This document shows positions 4,584 to 5,134 of a DNA stretch of 5,134 nt, piece after piece. Below the pieces are notes generated by a model. The model was not told the DNA's origin. It made no database searches and saw nothing but the letters and a program-made list of their open reading frames with translations. Both the position numbers and the translations under genes were made by a program. Origin of the DNA: CAYWVK01 sp964461865. GTDB taxonomy: Bacteria; Patescibacteriota; Microgenomatia; Levybacterales; UBA12049. Numbering within the stretch: the stretch's first letter is position 1; each line of letters begins with the position of its first letter. The stretch lies in assembly GCA_964461865.1 (NCBI GenBank), contig CAYWVK010000041.1, positions 1 through 5,134 on the forward strand, written 5' to 3'.

Positions 4584-4595
4584 GAGTGCTTTTTT
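4571..4595 (+). terminator. Attenuator terminator in the rplJ leader
   Basis: GCACTC (4571-4576) pairs with GAGTGC (4584-4589) around a 7-base loop, followed directly by six T bases (4590-4595). It ends three bases before the rplJ ATG, so it must be conditional: if it always worked, rplJ would not be made from this promoter. It fits the transcription attenuation known for L10 leaders in Firmicutes. Confidence 0.78.
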
Positions 4596-4598
4596 AAT

Positions 4599-5134
4599 AT
4601 GAAAGACGAAATAAAAGTAAATAAAAACAGGGAGAAAAAACAAGAAATAATTTCTGCATTAGTTGAAAAAATGCAAAAATCCAAAGCTATTGTTTTTACA
4701 AACTATCAAGGATTAACACATAAACAACTGGAGGGTTTTAAAAAACAAATAAAAACAATGGGGAGTGATTATGTTGTTGCCAAAAACAGCCTTGTCTTAA
4801 GATCTGCAAAAGAAGCTAAGGTAAGCTTGGAAGATGAAAAAACAATTGAGGGACCAACGGGCACTATGTTTATTTATGAAGATATCGTTAATCCTCTTAA
4901 ACAATTGGCAAAAATTATTAAAGAATTAGGTCTTCCAAGTATAAAAATTGGTTTAATGGACAATCAAATATTAACCAAGGAAGATGTTTTAAAACTGGCA
5001 TCTCTTCCTTCAAGAGATGTTCTTCTTGCACAAGTTGTTGGTTCATTAAAAGGACCAATATTTGGTTTACACAGAGCATTATCGTTTAATATTCAAAAAT
5101 TAGCATTAACACTTAAAGCAATTGAAGCTAAAAA
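4599..5134 (+). CDS. rplJ: 50S ribosomal protein L10, cut by the window end
   Basis: L10 anchors the L7/L12 dimers to the ribosome beside L11 and is typically the autoregulator of rplJ-rplL. The 178 codons present include the N-terminal rRNA- and L11-binding domain (KKQEIISALVEKMQKSKAIVFTNYQGLTHKQLEGFKK in pieces from about residue 13), VVAKNSL, the GPTGTMFI segment and the conserved LASLPSRDVLLAQVVGSLKGPI. The C-terminal part with LALTLKAIEAK starts the L12-binding tail. At normal L10 length the gene should end soon after the window. An in-frame stop at 4581-4583 limits the start, and ATG 4599 is the only reasonable one, but it has no Shine-Dalgarno sequence: six T bases of the terminator lie just upstream. 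rplL is expected next. Confidence 0.95.
   Translation, partial: MKDEIKVNKNREKKQEIISALVEKMQKSKAIVFTNYQGLTHKQLEGFKKQIKTMGSDYVVAKNSLVLRSAKEAKVSLEDEKTIEGPTGTMFIYEDIVNPLKQLAKIIKELGLPSIKIGLMDNQILTKEDVLKLASLPSRDVLLAQVVGSLKGPIFGLHRALSFNIQKLALTLKAIEAK

Larger units (their letters stand above)
4521..4595 (+). promoter_or_regulatory. Ribosomal protein L10 leader with attenuator
   Basis: The 5' region of rplJ matches the L10 leader RNA family, in which free L10-L12 complex binds the leader and reduces expression of rplJ-rplL. The closing stem is CTTAAGAC (4522-4529) with GTCTTAAG (4577-4584), 8 perfect pairs. Inside it, ACAGTGGG (4528-4535 region) and ACCTGCCGAGG (4547-4557) are the conserved strands, pairing GTGGG with CCTGC. 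The 3' strand of the closing stem lies in the loop and first base of the terminator hairpin, so full closing stem and terminator exclude each other at least in part. GAGGAG at 4554-4559, within the conserved 3' strand, is also a Shine-Dalgarno sequence for a four-codon frame at 4569. Confidence 0.8.

Overview
The window is an AT-rich stretch of a bacterial chromosome carrying the classic secE-nusG-rplK-rplA-(insert)-rplJ ribosomal and translocation cluster. Compact intergenic regions, a 60-residue single-span SecE, an L1 with a long Lys/Glu-rich N-terminal extension and a shortened L1 core suggest a reduced-genome lineage such as the Candidate Phyla Radiation, perhaps a Microgenomates-like group. 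That placement is inference from gene style, not from a phylogenetic marker comparison. TGG encodes Trp and the standard stop codons fit throughout.

Layout. secE and nusG (21-834, +) lie one base apart. The last codons of nusG run into a 42-bp tandem repeat (825-934) that holds an imperfect palindrome related to the widespread CCTGAGCGAAGTCGAAGG family. The last, decayed copy supplies the -35 box of a strong promoter (930-958). This drives rplK-rplA (1069-2342) through a leader (971-1018) that mimics the L1-binding site of 23S rRNA. rplA has an in-frame copy of the palindromic repeat inside its N-terminal extension. A hairpin terminator follows rplA.

From 2343 to about 3409 there is a segment with one opposite-strand gene for a secreted, probably lipid-anchored protein of unknown function, with its own terminator-side and promoter-side sequences. 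It is followed by a second copy of the last ~24 codons of rplA (3410-3481), so the segment sits exactly between two copies of the rplA 3' end. This looks like insertion at a gene end with regeneration of the reading frame. A NUDIX hydrolase gene (3531-4466, +) comes next, with a very good promoter placed so close to the ATG that its mRNA should be leaderless or nearly so.

The window ends in rplJ (4599 onward, nearly complete). Its promoter (4485-4513) opens onto an L10 leader with a terminator hairpin. The leader also holds a well-placed Shine-Dalgarno sequence and a four-codon reading frame that overlaps the terminator, while rplJ itself has no visible Shine-Dalgarno sequence. The two r-protein units therefore each carry a recognisable autoregulatory leader (L1 for rplK-rplA, L10 for rplJ). 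The lipoprotein and NUDIX genes look like accessory cargo between them.
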